DNA of 64,000 bases from Vibrio orientalis CIP 102891 = ATCC 33934 (GTDB taxonomy: Bacteria > Pseudomonadota > Gammaproteobacteria > Enterobacterales > Vibrionaceae): NCBI RefSeq assembly GCF_000176235.1, contig NZ_ACZV01000005.1, positions 372,001-436,000 on the forward strand. The letters run 5' to 3'. The notes under the pieces are model-generated. The model was not told where the DNA came from. It did no database searches and saw only the letters and a program-made list of their open reading frames with translations. This document shows, piece after piece, positions 45,296-53,706 of this stretch; the first letter of the stretch is position 1, and each line of letters opens with the position of its first letter. The translations under genes and the position numbers were made by a program.

Positions 45296-45323
45296 AATCT
45301 GAATTGCGTCGATTTTGATTTAT

Positions 45324-45349
45324 GCAGTCATCTTATTGGCTGCTTTTTT
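45324..45349 (+). terminator. Terminator after the glycine-zipper lipoprotein gene
   Basis: The 7-bp stem GCAGTCA/TGGCTGC (one GU pair) has a 6-base loop and is followed by six T. Confidence 0.82.
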
Positions 45350-45453
45350 GTATATATTAACTAAGCGATATCAATTGTTAGGGCGTAGTGGTGTAAACTC
45401 TAGGCTCATTCATATAATAAACAAATAGTTGTATTTGTCTTTCTGAGGTAATT

Positions 45454-47133
45454 ATGAATTTATTGTCTCACCGTAGCATCAAGTGGTATGTCAGCTTGAC
45501 CCTTATGCTTAGTGTATTGTTCAGTCCGCTTTCAATAGCAGCCCAAGAAGCGCCTGTCGTTAGCACGTCGAGCACACAGACTGCGTTCAACAAAATCAAC
45601 ACAGACCTAAAAGAACTCTCTGATACGCTGGCTTCATCGAGTGGTGATGAGAAGGATGCGCTTCAACTTAAGCTATTTCAAAAAAATGAAGAGTTGCGAA
45701 CAGTTCTTTCCAATGCAGTAAGACAAGGCTCTCTGCCAAAAGAGCAGTTGATTGCTCAGGTTAAGATGCAGCAAAACTACTCGAAAGGCGCAACGCTATA
45801 TCTTGATGAAAAGATTAAAGCGCTAAACATTAAGATTGATGATGCCAAAGATGAAGAGCGGCTATCACTGCTTAATGAGTATCAAGAACTTCAACACTAC
45901 TTTGATAATGTCATTCAATCGAGTTGGCAAAATATTGAGTGGCTAGAGGATTTAGGCGTAGAAGAAGCGGAGACTAAAACACAGTTTCGCGCTGTTGTTG
46001 CTAAGCGTTTACGTGTTGTATCGGCTTCTGTCGAGTACTTTAGCCAGCAGATTGAAGTGGTTGGTAAGCAATTAACGGTTAGCCCGGAGTCTGAGAAAGC
46101 GAGTCTACAGCTTCACCAGTTAGTGGTTAAGCAGCGTATGAACATCGCGGTGGAAAGTCTTTCTTCTCTTATCCCTATTGCGGATCAACTTGAGATTGAT
46201 ACTTCCGAATACAAACGTTTGATGTTTGAAGTGACGGGAAGCATTACTCAAGATCTGTTTGAAGGAAAAGTGATTCTTTCCATCGTCAGTCATTGGTCGA
46301 CAAATGCGTTTGATTGGCTCGGAGATAACGCCACTCAGTACATCTTCCAACTGTTTATTTTTGTGCTGCTGCTACTGGCGACTAAGCTATTGGCCAAGTT
46401 AGTGCGTAAGGTTGTGAGCAAAACCGTAGTCTCGAAAAATCTTAAGCTTTCTCAGTTGATGCAGGACTTCTTTATTGGCATGTCTGGCAACATCGTCTGG
46501 GTGATTGGTATTTTAGTCGCCTTGTCACAAGTTGGGCTTAACTTAGCGCCAGTATTAACCGGTTTCGGTATTGCTGGTGTGATTATCGGCTTTGCGTTGC
46601 AAGACACCCTGTCTAACTTTGCTGCGGGTATGATGTTACTGATCTACCGTCCGTTTGATGTTGGTGACTTTGTCTTTGCTGGTGGCGTGGATGGTAAGGT
46701 TAGCCACATGAGCTTAGTGAATACTACGATTAAGACGTTCGATAACCAGATCATTATTATTCCAAACAGTAAGATTTGGGGTGACGTGATAAAGAACGTG
46801 ACGCATGAGCGCCTACGTCGTGTTGATATGGTGTTTGGTATTGGTTATTCCGATGACTTACTGAAAGCAGAGAGCATTCTAACTGATATCGTACATGAGC
46901 ATCCGGCTGTACTGAAAACACCAGAGCCGAACATTAAGGTCCACACCTTAAATACTTCATCAGTTGATTTCATTGTTCGCCCTTGGGTCAAAACAGATGA
47001 CTACTGGGATGTCTATTGGGATGTGACCAAAGAGGTCAAGCTTCGCTTTGATCGAGAAGGGATCTCAATTCCATTCCCACAGCAAGATGTGCATTTACAC
47101 ATGGTGAAAGAAAACGGTACCACAGAACAGTAG
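45454..47133 (+). CDS. MscS-family mechanosensitive channel with periplasmic helical domain
   Basis: This is a 559-residue protein. A signal peptide (about 1-30, ending SIAAQ) is followed by a helical periplasmic domain (about 35-265), then membrane segments and the MscS pore helix and beta domain (about 340-545: GFGIAGVIIGFALQDTLSNF, YRPFDVGDFV, and IIIIPNSKIWGDVIKN). It would release solutes on osmotic down-shock. It is longer than minimal MscS (286) because of the periplasmic part, and shorter than MscK. Confidence 0.92.
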   Translation: MNLLSHRSIKWYVSLTLMLSVLFSPLSIAAQEAPVVSTSSTQTAFNKINTDLKELSDTLASSSGDEKDALQLKLFQKNEELRTVLSNAVRQGSLPKEQLIAQVKMQQNYSKGATLYLDEKIKALNIKIDDAKDEERLSLLNEYQELQHYFDNVIQSSWQNIEWLEDLGVEEAETKTQFRAVVAKRLRVVSASVEYFSQQIEVVGKQLTVSPESEKASLQLHQLVVKQRMNIAVESLSSLIPIADQLEIDTSEYKRLMFEVTGSITQDLFEGKVILSIVSHWSTNAFDWLGDNATQYIFQLFIFVLLLLATKLLAKLVRKVVSKTVVSKNLKLSQLMQDFFIGMSGNIVWVIGILVALSQVGLNLAPVLTGFGIAGVIIGFALQDTLSNFAAGMMLLIYRPFDVGDFVFAGGVDGKVSHMSLVNTTIKTFDNQIIIIPNSKIWGDVIKNVTHERLRRVDMVFGIGYSDDLLKAESILTDIVHEHPAVLKTPEPNIKVHTLNTSSVDFIVRPWVKTDDYWDVYWDVTKEVKLRFDREGISIPFPQQDVHLHMVKENGTTEQ

Positions 47134-47134
47134 A

Positions 47135-47160
47135 AAGAGCGCCGCAAGGCGCTCTTCTTT
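47135..47160. terminator. Terminator between the MscS gene and the monooxygenase gene
   Basis: The stem AAGAGCGCC/GGCGCTCTT (47135-47143 and 47148-47156) has a GCAA tetraloop and T-rich flanks. The genes converge here, so it may act both ways. Confidence 0.85.
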
Positions 47161-47450
47161 TATGCGGACAATTCTTCTAAGAAAGTGATCGTTGGTTGCT
47201 GTTCTAGAAGGCCGTCTAAGCTAGCCAGTAGTTCAACGAAGTATGGCTGCTTGCAGTGATCATCAAATGCGGCTTGGTCAGAAAACTGTTCTTGGAAGGT
47301 AAAGGTTGCTGCATTGTCTTTATCTTTAAATAGGCAGTAGCGAGTATTGCCAGGTTCTTGGCGAGTTGGTGCTAGCATGGCAACCAAAAGTGCTTCGAGC
47401 TGTTGTTCTTGTCCGGCTTTAGCGTGAAATGTCGCGGTTAAATTGATCAT
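47160..47450 (-). CDS. Antibiotic biosynthesis monooxygenase-fold protein (YgiN-like)
   Basis: The 96-residue protein is a single ABM ferredoxin-like domain: MINLTATFHAKAGQEQQLEA, RQEPGNTRYCLFKDKDNAAT, FTFQEQFSDQAAFDDHCKQP. Such proteins (YgiN, putative quinol monooxygenases) act on quinols or related aromatics without cofactor; the substrate here is unknown. It lies 23 bases after the VOC gene on the same strand, so the two are probably co-transcribed. Confidence 0.88.
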   Translation of the reverse strand: MINLTATFHAKAGQEQQLEALLVAMLAPTRQEPGNTRYCLFKDKDNAATFTFQEQFSDQAAFDDHCKQPYFVELLASLDGLLEQQPTITFLEELSA

Positions 47451-47473
47451 TGTGTTTACTCTTTTTTGGTTTG

Positions 47474-47869
47474 TTATAAGTATCGGCCCTGCCTATGCAG
47501 GAATTCGATTTTGTACCCATCTGGGTCAGTAATAAAAAAGAAGGTCGCAAGGTGGGATTCGTTATGGTTAAACGCCTTAACGTCTGACGCTTCAATCCCA
47601 AGATTGCGGATACGTCGGTGTGCTTGTTCGATATCTTCAACACTCACCGCAAGGTGGCCGTAACCAGAACCGTGAGTATAAGGCTCTGATTGGTCGTGGT
47701 TGTGGGTCAATTCTAGTTCGAACCCTGTTTCCGCGTTGGCTAAATAGGTCAGGCTAAAGTTGTCGAAGATATATTGATCGTTGATTTCAAGCTCAAGTGC
47801 GTTGCGGTAGAAATCGATCGATTCGGCAAGGTTACTGACCCTTACCATTGAGTGGATGAGTTTTGTCAT
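47474..47869 (-). CDS. VOC-family protein, glyoxalase I-like
   Basis: The 131-residue protein resembles GloA: LIHSMVRVSNLAESIDFYRN, ELELTHN, GSGYGHLAVSVEDIEQAHRR and TDPDGYKIEFLHR. The four metal ligands of glyoxalase I have counterparts here (His near residue 6, Glu in ELELTHN, His in GYGHLAV, Glu in KIEFL). It may be a lactoylglutathione lyase paralogue that detoxifies methylglyoxal, or act on another vicinal oxygen chelate substrate. First gene of a two-gene unit. Confidence 0.85.
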   Translation of the reverse strand: MTKLIHSMVRVSNLAESIDFYRNALELEINDQYIFDNFSLTYLANAETGFELELTHNHDQSEPYTHGSGYGHLAVSVEDIEQAHRRIRNLGIEASDVKAFNHNESHLATFFFITDPDGYKIEFLHRQGRYL

Positions 47870-47950
47870 ATCTACCTCTTATTCTGATGGGCGTTAGAAT
47901 AAAGGCAGAGGAAAGTGAGTAGGTAGTACTAGAGTACGACAGTCGAAACT

Positions 47951-48256
47951 TTAGTGATTTGCGATGAGCTGTTGTTTGACAAGACTCATGACGTCATCTG
48001 GCTGACGCAAATAGATTAGGCAGGCGCAGCGTAGTAGAGAGGTGAAATTACTGATCTCTCCGTTGTGTTGCAAAGCCTCTTTGTAGATGTAACTGATAAA
48101 GCGAGGCAAGGTCATTTCTTGCTTAGCCGCAATCTCTTCTAGAATCTGCCAGAAGCTGGCTTCGAGTTTAATACTGGTCGCATGGCCATCGATTCGAATT
48201 GAACGAGCAACGGTTTGATAGTTTTCTTGAGGCTGTTTGGAGAAGATATCACACAT
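47951..48256 (-). CDS. Ribbon-helix-helix domain protein
   Basis: The 101-residue protein has a C-terminal-type RHH segment: SIRIDGHATSIKLEASFWQI, then LEEIAAKQEMTLPRFISYIY, typical of the RHH_4 class in which a beta strand and two helices bind DNA as a dimer. Targets are unknown. It is a single gene with the same orientation as its neighbours and no toxin partner beside it. Confidence 0.8.
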   Translation of the reverse strand: MCDIFSKQPQENYQTVARSIRIDGHATSIKLEASFWQILEEIAAKQEMTLPRFISYIYKEALQHNGEISNFTSLLRCACLIYLRQPDDVMSLVKQQLIANH

Positions 48257-48335
48257 AATTATCGGGGCTAGTTTGCGAGTGTGGGTCTATTTTTATCTTT
48301 TCAGCAGTGATGAGTCAATGAATAGCACTACAAAT

Positions 48336-48357
48336 AAAAAACGCCCCGAAGGGCGTT
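48336..48357 (-). terminator. Terminator after the alkaline phosphatase gene
   Basis: The stem AACGCCC/GGGCGTT (48340-48346 and 48351-48357) has a CGAA loop (TTCG on the transcript) and is followed leftward by six T. Confidence 0.88.
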
Positions 48358-48384
48358 GAATCAAACAAGTGACACTTATTCTGG

Positions 48385-49962
48385 CTAGTTTACTTGTGCT
48401 TTTATGTATTCACCTAGCTCTGAATGGTGCATGATCTTTGAGACTGGAAGAATTTTTTCAGCGGGTCCCCAAGCAAACACATTAACAGGTGTGTGGGTGT
48501 GGGTTCCTGTGCCCCAAACGATGTTTTGCCCCGTCGCTTGTTCACGAGCGAGCAGATTACCGCGATCGTTGTATGGGAAGAAAGCGTCAAAGTCATTAAT
48601 GGCTGGGACTTCTTCTTTCGACAAGTATTTGTGTTGTGCCAAGCGATAAGGGTTTGGCTTGCTTGCCATCACGTTCTTCGCTTGCTCTGCAGTAATAGGG
48701 AATGCGCTGTTCTGATTGACGATTTCCGCAAGCTTTTCTGGTGTCTGCTCACTCTTATCCAATTTTTGGAATTGACTGATCATGCCGTAGTAGCTCTGCT
48801 TTTGATTATATAGGCCATCAAGAATCTCAAATGCACCAAAGTTGAAGTTAGGCGCATAGTCTCGATTAGCAAACGCTTCACCAGAACGCTTTTGTGGTTT
48901 CGGTAAATCTTGTGAAGAATAGCTGAAGCCGAAAGAACCAGTTTCGTGATCCGCGGTTACGATGACAATCGTGTCGTCTCGACCTTTCGCCCATTGATAA
49001 ACCGATTGAACTGCTTCATCAAACTTGATCATTTCGTGCAGCATTGTACCTGCATCATTACTGTGACCCGCCCAATCAATTTGCCCCCCTTCAACCATAA
49101 GGAAAAATCCATCTTTATCCTTTGAAAGAATGTTCAATGCTTTATCGGTCATCTCTTTCAAGCTTGGCTGTGTTCTTTGTGGATTGGATTTGTTATTGCT
49201 GTATGCAATGCCGTCATCCATCCCAGAGTAGGCAAATAAGCCGAGCAGTTTGTCGCCTTTAGCTTCATCTAGCATGTTACGGTTGAACGCGAGCTGATAA
49301 CCGTCACTTTGCGCTTCACTCAGTAGGTTACGTTCATCCTTACGCTTTGATTTCAGGTAGACGTCACCTTGAGTCAATTGCTCAAGCTGCTGATAAGTTT
49401 CGCCTTTATCATTGGTTGATTTTGGAATCCAATGGCGTAAACCTCCAGATAACATGACGTCGACACCGGTTTTAAGCATGTCTGATGCAATGTCATTTTC
49501 TAATGAACGGTGGGGTTGGTGCGCGGCAAAAGCGGCTGGTGTCGCGTGAGTTAAACGCGTGTCGGATACTAAGCCTGTCGCTTTACCTGCCTTCTTCGCT
49601 TTCTCAAGTACGGTTTCAACATGGTTTCCTTGAGAGTCGATACCAATCACTTCTGAAGCGGTGTAAATCCCTGTTGCAAGCATAGTTGCTGAACATGCTG
49701 AATCTACAACAATCGCATCTTCAGGGTGAGTGAGAGAAGAACCGATGACGCCATCTTGGGCAAGGTTATAAAGAGCGGTTTTCTTCCCTTTGTAGATGGA
49801 ATTTGGGGCTTGATTGGCGTAAGTCTCTAATAAGCCAACTTGCTGTGGGCCCATACCGTCACCAATCATCAAAATGACGTTTTTGATTTCCGTTGAGAGC
49901 GCATTGAAAGAGAGCGTAGAGGTTGCCACTGCGGCAATAATTGGTTTTATTAGCTGCTTCAT
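48385..49962 (-). CDS. Alkaline phosphatase, exported
   Basis: The 525-residue protein has a signal peptide (about 1-23) and the N-terminal metal site VILMIGDGMGPQQV. The nucleophile motif DSACSATMLATG contains the serine phosphorylated in catalysis. It also has VEGGQIDWAGHSNDA and VTADHETGSFGFSY, where Asp/His ligands bind the two zinc ions. Late residues include TGTHTHTPVNVFAWGP. It releases phosphate from organic esters in the periplasm. I see no convincing Pho box upstream, so phosphate control is not shown by the sequence. Confidence 0.95.
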   Translation of the reverse strand: MKQLIKPIIAAVATSTLSFNALSTEIKNVILMIGDGMGPQQVGLLETYANQAPNSIYKGKKTALYNLAQDGVIGSSLTHPEDAIVVDSACSATMLATGIYTASEVIGIDSQGNHVETVLEKAKKAGKATGLVSDTRLTHATPAAFAAHQPHRSLENDIASDMLKTGVDVMLSGGLRHWIPKSTNDKGETYQQLEQLTQGDVYLKSKRKDERNLLSEAQSDGYQLAFNRNMLDEAKGDKLLGLFAYSGMDDGIAYSNNKSNPQRTQPSLKEMTDKALNILSKDKDGFFLMVEGGQIDWAGHSNDAGTMLHEMIKFDEAVQSVYQWAKGRDDTIVIVTADHETGSFGFSYSSQDLPKPQKRSGEAFANRDYAPNFNFGAFEILDGLYNQKQSYYGMISQFQKLDKSEQTPEKLAEIVNQNSAFPITAEQAKNVMASKPNPYRLAQHKYLSKEEVPAINDFDAFFPYNDRGNLLAREQATGQNIVWGTGTHTHTPVNVFAWGPAEKILPVSKIMHHSELGEYIKAQVN

Positions 49963-50080
49963 TGTTTATCCCTTTTAATATAAGCGGGATGATTAAAACA
50001 TTGCTTTATTTCAAAATTGCTTCGTCTATGTTTCAACTATATGAAATTGAGTAATCATTCAGTTTTTGTTTTCTGCATAA

Positions 50081-50106
50081 GAAAAGCCCACAGAGAAGTG
50101 GGCTTT
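50081..50106 (-). terminator. Terminator after the BCCT transporter gene
   Basis: The 9-bp stem AAAGCCCAC/GTGGGCTTT (50083-50091 and 50098-50106) has a 6-base loop and is followed leftward by TTTTC. Confidence 0.82.
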
Positions 50107-50143
50107 GAGTTAGGAAGGAAAAGAAAAATTGAGTCAAATAGGC

Positions 50144-52033
50144 TTAGCTTGCCGCGGCCACAACCGCTTGATTAAACTCACTTCTTGCCTGTTGAGCTTG
50201 TTCCGATGCTGCGAGCTTTGCATCTTGCGCTTTAGATACTGCCTCTAGAGCTGCTTGCAAATCATCTTGCAGTTCTTGTGGTAGATGATGATCAGAGAAC
50301 TCTTCTTCGCCATTGTGCTCAAGAGCGAAAGCGCGGATGCGTTTTTTCACTTTCATCACGTTTGCCATTGCTTCGCGTTCAAGTTCGGCTGCCTCTTGTG
50401 CTGCATCACGGCTACTTTCAAAGCGCGCTAAAGCCATACCTTCAGAAGACCAAGGGTCCATATCTGGCAGTTCTTCAATGTTGATGGTTGGTTCAACGTA
50501 ATCTTCTTGATGACGCAGGTCTAGTGAGGTTGCACGTACCGCTGAAATCATCAGCATTACTGAAATACCGAGCAATGGTAGACCACCGACGATCGCAGCG
50601 GTTTGTAGTGTACTTAGACCGCCAAGGAACATCAGAACAGTCGGTAGGAACGACAGGGTAAATGCCCAGAACATACGGTTCCAACGCATTGGCTCTTCGG
50701 TCACATTGTTTTGTACTACAGACGCGAGGATGTAAGAGATCGAGTCAAAGGTCGTCGCTGTAAAAATGACACACAGTAGCGTAAATACTGCAATCACTAG
50801 GGTGCTCATCGGTAGGGCATCAAGCATCGAGAAGATCGCTTTGGTTGCGCCTTCCGCGTTTAAAATACCTACTACGTCTAACTCACCAGACAGTTGTAGA
50901 GATAGACCATAGTTACCTAAGATCATGAAGAATAGGAAACAGCCAAGTGAGCCAAAGAAGATCGAGCCAGAGACCATCTGCTTGATGGTGCGACCGCGAG
51001 AGATACGCGCAACGAACAGACCCATACTTGGCGCAAATACTAGCCACCAAGCCCAGTAGAAAATCGTCCAGTCTTGTGGGAAGTGAGTATCGTCGAATGT
51101 GCCGTAGCCACCAAATGGTTCTGCCCATGTCGCCATCACAAAGAAGTTAGATAGCATGCGACCAATTGAGTCTAGGCCAGTTTCTAGCATGAAAATGGTT
51201 GGGCCGACGGCTAGAACAAACGCTAGCAGACCCATCGCACCCCAGAAGTTGATGTTACTAAGGATCTTGATGCCTTTTTCCATACCTGCGTACGAAGAGT
51301 AAGCAAAAATCGCAGTACACACCATTAGGATTGCGATCTGGCTTTGCGTGCTTTGCTCGATACCAAATAGGAAGTAAAGACCTTCACCGATTAGCGGTGC
51401 CGCAAGGCCTAGTGTTGTCGCTGCGCCGCCAAGTAGGCCAAAGATAAATAGGATATCAACGATTTTACCTGGTATACCTTTAGTGCGCTCTTCACCAATA
51501 ACTGGCATCAGTGCGCTAGATACTTTTAGTACAGGTTGCTTACGGACATAGAAGAAATAAGCGATTGGAAGTGCAGGAATTAAGTAGATTGACCAAGCGA
51601 TAGGTCCCCAGTGGAATAGACCGTAGGTTGCCGCCCAGCGCACCGCCTCTTCGCTACCTGGTTCTAGCTGGAATGGAGGTGATTGATAGTAGTAGGCCCA
51701 TTCGATACAGCCCCAGTAAAGGATACTGGCACCAATGCCGCCACAAAACAGCATCGCAGCCCATGACGCCGTAGCAAACTCAGGCTTTTCATCTGGGTCA
51801 CCTAGCTTGATTTGACCCATGTCGCTGAACACAACATAAATCATAAAGAAGAAGGCGCTGATGCCTAATGCAAGGTAAAGGAAACCGAGTTTATCGGTCA
51901 TAAAGCTTTTTGCTACAGCAATCCAGTCTGCACCCTGCTGAGGGAATAGGATTAGGGGAAAAATGATACTCAGCAGAAGGGCGATGGCGCCAAAAAACGT
52001 GGGCTTATCAATAAGCGAAAAAGAGTTTCTCAC
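50144..52033 (-). CDS. BCCT-family transporter with long C-terminal tail
   Basis: This 629-residue membrane protein has about 12 hydrophobic segments in residues 10-500. The BCCT signatures are in GGIGASILYWGCIEWAYYYQ and FYWAWWLVFAPSMGLFVARI (Trp-box). Likely substrates are betaine, choline, carnitine or DMSP, giving osmoprotection; the exact one cannot be read from sequence. Residues about 505-629 form an unusually long cytoplasmic tail rich in Ala, Glu and Gln that looks like a coiled coil (SSRDAAQEAAELEREAMANV, then LEAVSKAQDAKLAASEQAQQ). In some BCCT members the tail senses osmotic stress. Confidence 0.92.
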   Translation of the reverse strand: MRNSFSLIDKPTFFGAIALLLSIIFPLILFPQQGADWIAVAKSFMTDKLGFLYLALGISAFFFMIYVVFSDMGQIKLGDPDEKPEFATASWAAMLFCGGIGASILYWGCIEWAYYYQSPPFQLEPGSEEAVRWAATYGLFHWGPIAWSIYLIPALPIAYFFYVRKQPVLKVSSALMPVIGEERTKGIPGKIVDILFIFGLLGGAATTLGLAAPLIGEGLYFLFGIEQSTQSQIAILMVCTAIFAYSSYAGMEKGIKILSNINFWGAMGLLAFVLAVGPTIFMLETGLDSIGRMLSNFFVMATWAEPFGGYGTFDDTHFPQDWTIFYWAWWLVFAPSMGLFVARISRGRTIKQMVSGSIFFGSLGCFLFFMILGNYGLSLQLSGELDVVGILNAEGATKAIFSMLDALPMSTLVIAVFTLLCVIFTATTFDSISYILASVVQNNVTEEPMRWNRMFWAFTLSFLPTVLMFLGGLSTLQTAAIVGGLPLLGISVMLMISAVRATSLDLRHQEDYVEPTINIEELPDMDPWSSEGMALARFESSRDAAQEAAELEREAMANVMKVKKRIRAFALEHNGEEEFSDHHLPQELQDDLQAALEAVSKAQDAKLAASEQAQQARSEFNQAVVAAAS

Positions 52034-52137
52034 AAGTTAACTTTCCATAAACAAATCGTTACTCGATTATGGAGTGAGCAAGGTCAAGGCGACAAACGAG
52101 GTTGTTTGTCGAGATGACTAATAATAGTTATGCGAGT

Positions 52138-52491
52138 TTAGAGGATCGCTAAAAGAATGCCGCCAACGGTTGCCGCAGCGGAAAGATATTGCCCCGCTGA
52201 GTACGAACCATCTTCTTCTTCAATCTTGTCTGGGTGGTCCATGCCTAAGGCACCATGAGCGAATGACTCGACTTTATCTCCCACGCTTTTTCCACTTTCT
52301 GCTGACGCTTTGCCATCTTTTTCTATTTGTTGCAGCGCGGCCAAAAGAGCCTTTCCTTCATCGGATAAGGTAACCGTGTTCTGCTCTACTTTCAGTGGAG
52401 TAGAGTTTGTTTGCTGGCTTGCATGCGTCGCTTGAGGCTTGACTTGTTGGGTAGGAGACAGCTTCGCTGGTTCCATTCCTACTGGGGTCAT
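52138..52491 (-). CDS. Hypothetical protein with C-terminal hydrophobic segment
   Basis: The 117-residue protein has a Gln/Thr/Pro-rich N-terminus (about 1-38), then VTLSDEGKALLAALQQIEKD, a charged middle, and a hydrophobic end (AGQYLSAAATVGGILLAIL, about 99-117) that may be a membrane anchor. ATG 52491 has AAGGAG 6-7 bases upstream. The SDEGKALLAAL stretch recalls FlgM-like anti-sigma and other regulator helices, but this is weak. No function can be assigned. Confidence 0.7.
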   Translation of the reverse strand: MTPVGMEPAKLSPTQQVKPQATHASQQTNSTPLKVEQNTVTLSDEGKALLAALQQIEKDGKASAESGKSVGDKVESFAHGALGMDHPDKIEEEDGSYSAGQYLSAAATVGGILLAIL

Positions 52492-52674
52492 AGTGATCTC
52501 CTTACATTACCCTCAGACACTATATCGACGGTTTGGTGAAAAACTTGTGCAAAATATGCATAATTTGTATAAAAACAACACAAGCATAAAGTGTGCCGAT
52601 TTTATCAGTATGGGCTGATATCCGACTTATCCTACATTCTAACTGTCGAATACTCGCCCTTCAGGAGATCACTA
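52491..52674. repeat. 12-bp inverted repeat upstream of the hypothetical gene
   Basis: TAGTGATCTCCT at 52491-52502 and AGGAGATCACTA at 52663-52674 are perfect inverted copies about 160 bases apart. The left copy covers the ribosome site and start of the leftward gene. The right copy is followed by ATG 52678 and a 13-codon rightward frame. It may be a chance similarity of ribosome sites or a remnant of an inverted gene start. Confidence 0.4.
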
Positions 52675-52687
52675 GCAATGAAAGTGC

Positions 52688-53629
52688 CTATTTACACTCT
52701 AAGGTATTATTGCGGCTAGTTAGGTGTTGATAGGCCGCCATTCGATTCTCCATTTTCACGTAACGAGTCGGAGGCGCTAATACGTGGAGAACAAAGTCTT
52801 GGCCTTTATTAGCCCCGCTAAGATCTGCGTAAGGGGATATGACGACGACATTGAGATTGGGGTTCCGCTTCAAAATCGATGCTTTAGTTCCCAGCCCCTG
52901 TTCTATGTGAAATTTTCCGGCAATGTGCACGACTTGAGTCGATGGATTCGCATCTAGGTAACGCGTAATACTCTCCGCCATGGTTTCATCCCAGGTGACT
53001 TGAGCTGCAAATTGTTTTTCAGTTTGCTCAGGCTCTCCATGATGCATTGACGCCATGAACTTATCTTTATAAGGACTTGCAGAGGTATCTATTTCTTGGG
53101 CGAGCAAAGCTCTCTGCTGACCATCTAACTTATCCAAATAGCCAATTCCTTCTCGGCCGATACAACGTACAATCGGTTTAGGTGCATTGGCGGCAATGAT
53201 ATCGAGATTATGTTGTTTAGCGAGTTCGATAAGAGGGCGGTAGTCGCTTTCGTAATTAGGCCAAGCGTTGCCACTTTTGATCAGGACTTGCTCGCCGGTT
53301 TCTCCCGCCAGATAACTGTCGACATTCGCTTGTTTATCTCGGGAGAACTGTTCCATCGACAGAGCAACGTCATTATTGGCGGCTAATTGCTCTAAAAACT
53401 CGGTTTGGAATCGATGTATACCAGAGTGTGTATGCCATTCACCAATGAGTACCACATCGGCATCGAGGATTTCGCGAGGCAACTTTTGTAGAGAAATAGA
53501 CTGCTTTTCTGGGGAGTAGAGCTGATAATCGTAAAAATTACCTACAGTGGTATCGGTAGAATTTGTCGAGAATACCGAGCAAGCAGACAGTGCAAATGTA
53601 CTAAGAAATATGGCGAAAAGCCGCAGCAT
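52688..53629 (-). CDS. chaN: ChaN family iron-regulated lipoprotein
   Basis: The 313-residue lipoprotein starts MLRLFAIFLSTFALSAC with lipobox LSAC. The ATG at 53629 is chosen because GGAGG lies 5-6 bases upstream; the longer frame to 53656 has none. The ChaN fold blocks are present: VVLIGEWHTHSGIHRFQTEF, ALSMEQFSRDKQANVDSYL, MHHGEPEQTEKQFAAQVTWD and VVHIAGKFHIEQGLG. ChaN of Campylobacter jejuni binds haem as a dimer, so a role in iron uptake is likely. A strong Fur box lies about 60 bases upstream. Confidence 0.88.
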   Translation of the reverse strand: MLRLFAIFLSTFALSACSVFSTNSTDTTVGNFYDYQLYSPEKQSISLQKLPREILDADVVLIGEWHTHSGIHRFQTEFLEQLAANNDVALSMEQFSRDKQANVDSYLAGETGEQVLIKSGNAWPNYESDYRPLIELAKQHNLDIIAANAPKPIVRCIGREGIGYLDKLDGQQRALLAQEIDTSASPYKDKFMASMHHGEPEQTEKQFAAQVTWDETMAESITRYLDANPSTQVVHIAGKFHIEQGLGTKASILKRNPNLNVVVISPYADLSGANKGQDFVLHVLAPPTRYVKMENRMAAYQHLTSRNNTLECK

Positions 53630-53690
53630 AAAAACCTCCATTAATGATCGTAGCAATAATAATGGAGGCGTTGCAATATCTCAATAAAAA

Positions 53691-53705
53691 TGAGAATTAT
53701 TATCT
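53691..53705 (-). promoter_or_regulatory. Fur box upstream of chaN
   Basis: TGAGAATTATTATCT fits the 7-1-7 Fur pattern (TGATAAT-N-ATTATCA) at 12 of 14 informative positions. It lies in the short gap between rlmA and chaN, so chaN should have its own iron-repressed promoter. Confidence 0.75.
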
Positions 53706-53706
53706 G

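Noticed and set aside
49963..50080. Possible Pho box before the alkaline phosphatase gene
   Set aside because: Only loose CTGNNAT-like pieces; no two spaced half-sites matching the consensus.
52678..52719. 13-codon rightward ORF with AGGAG upstream
   Set aside because: Too short to support and overlaps the 3' end of chaN; recorded only with the inverted repeat.
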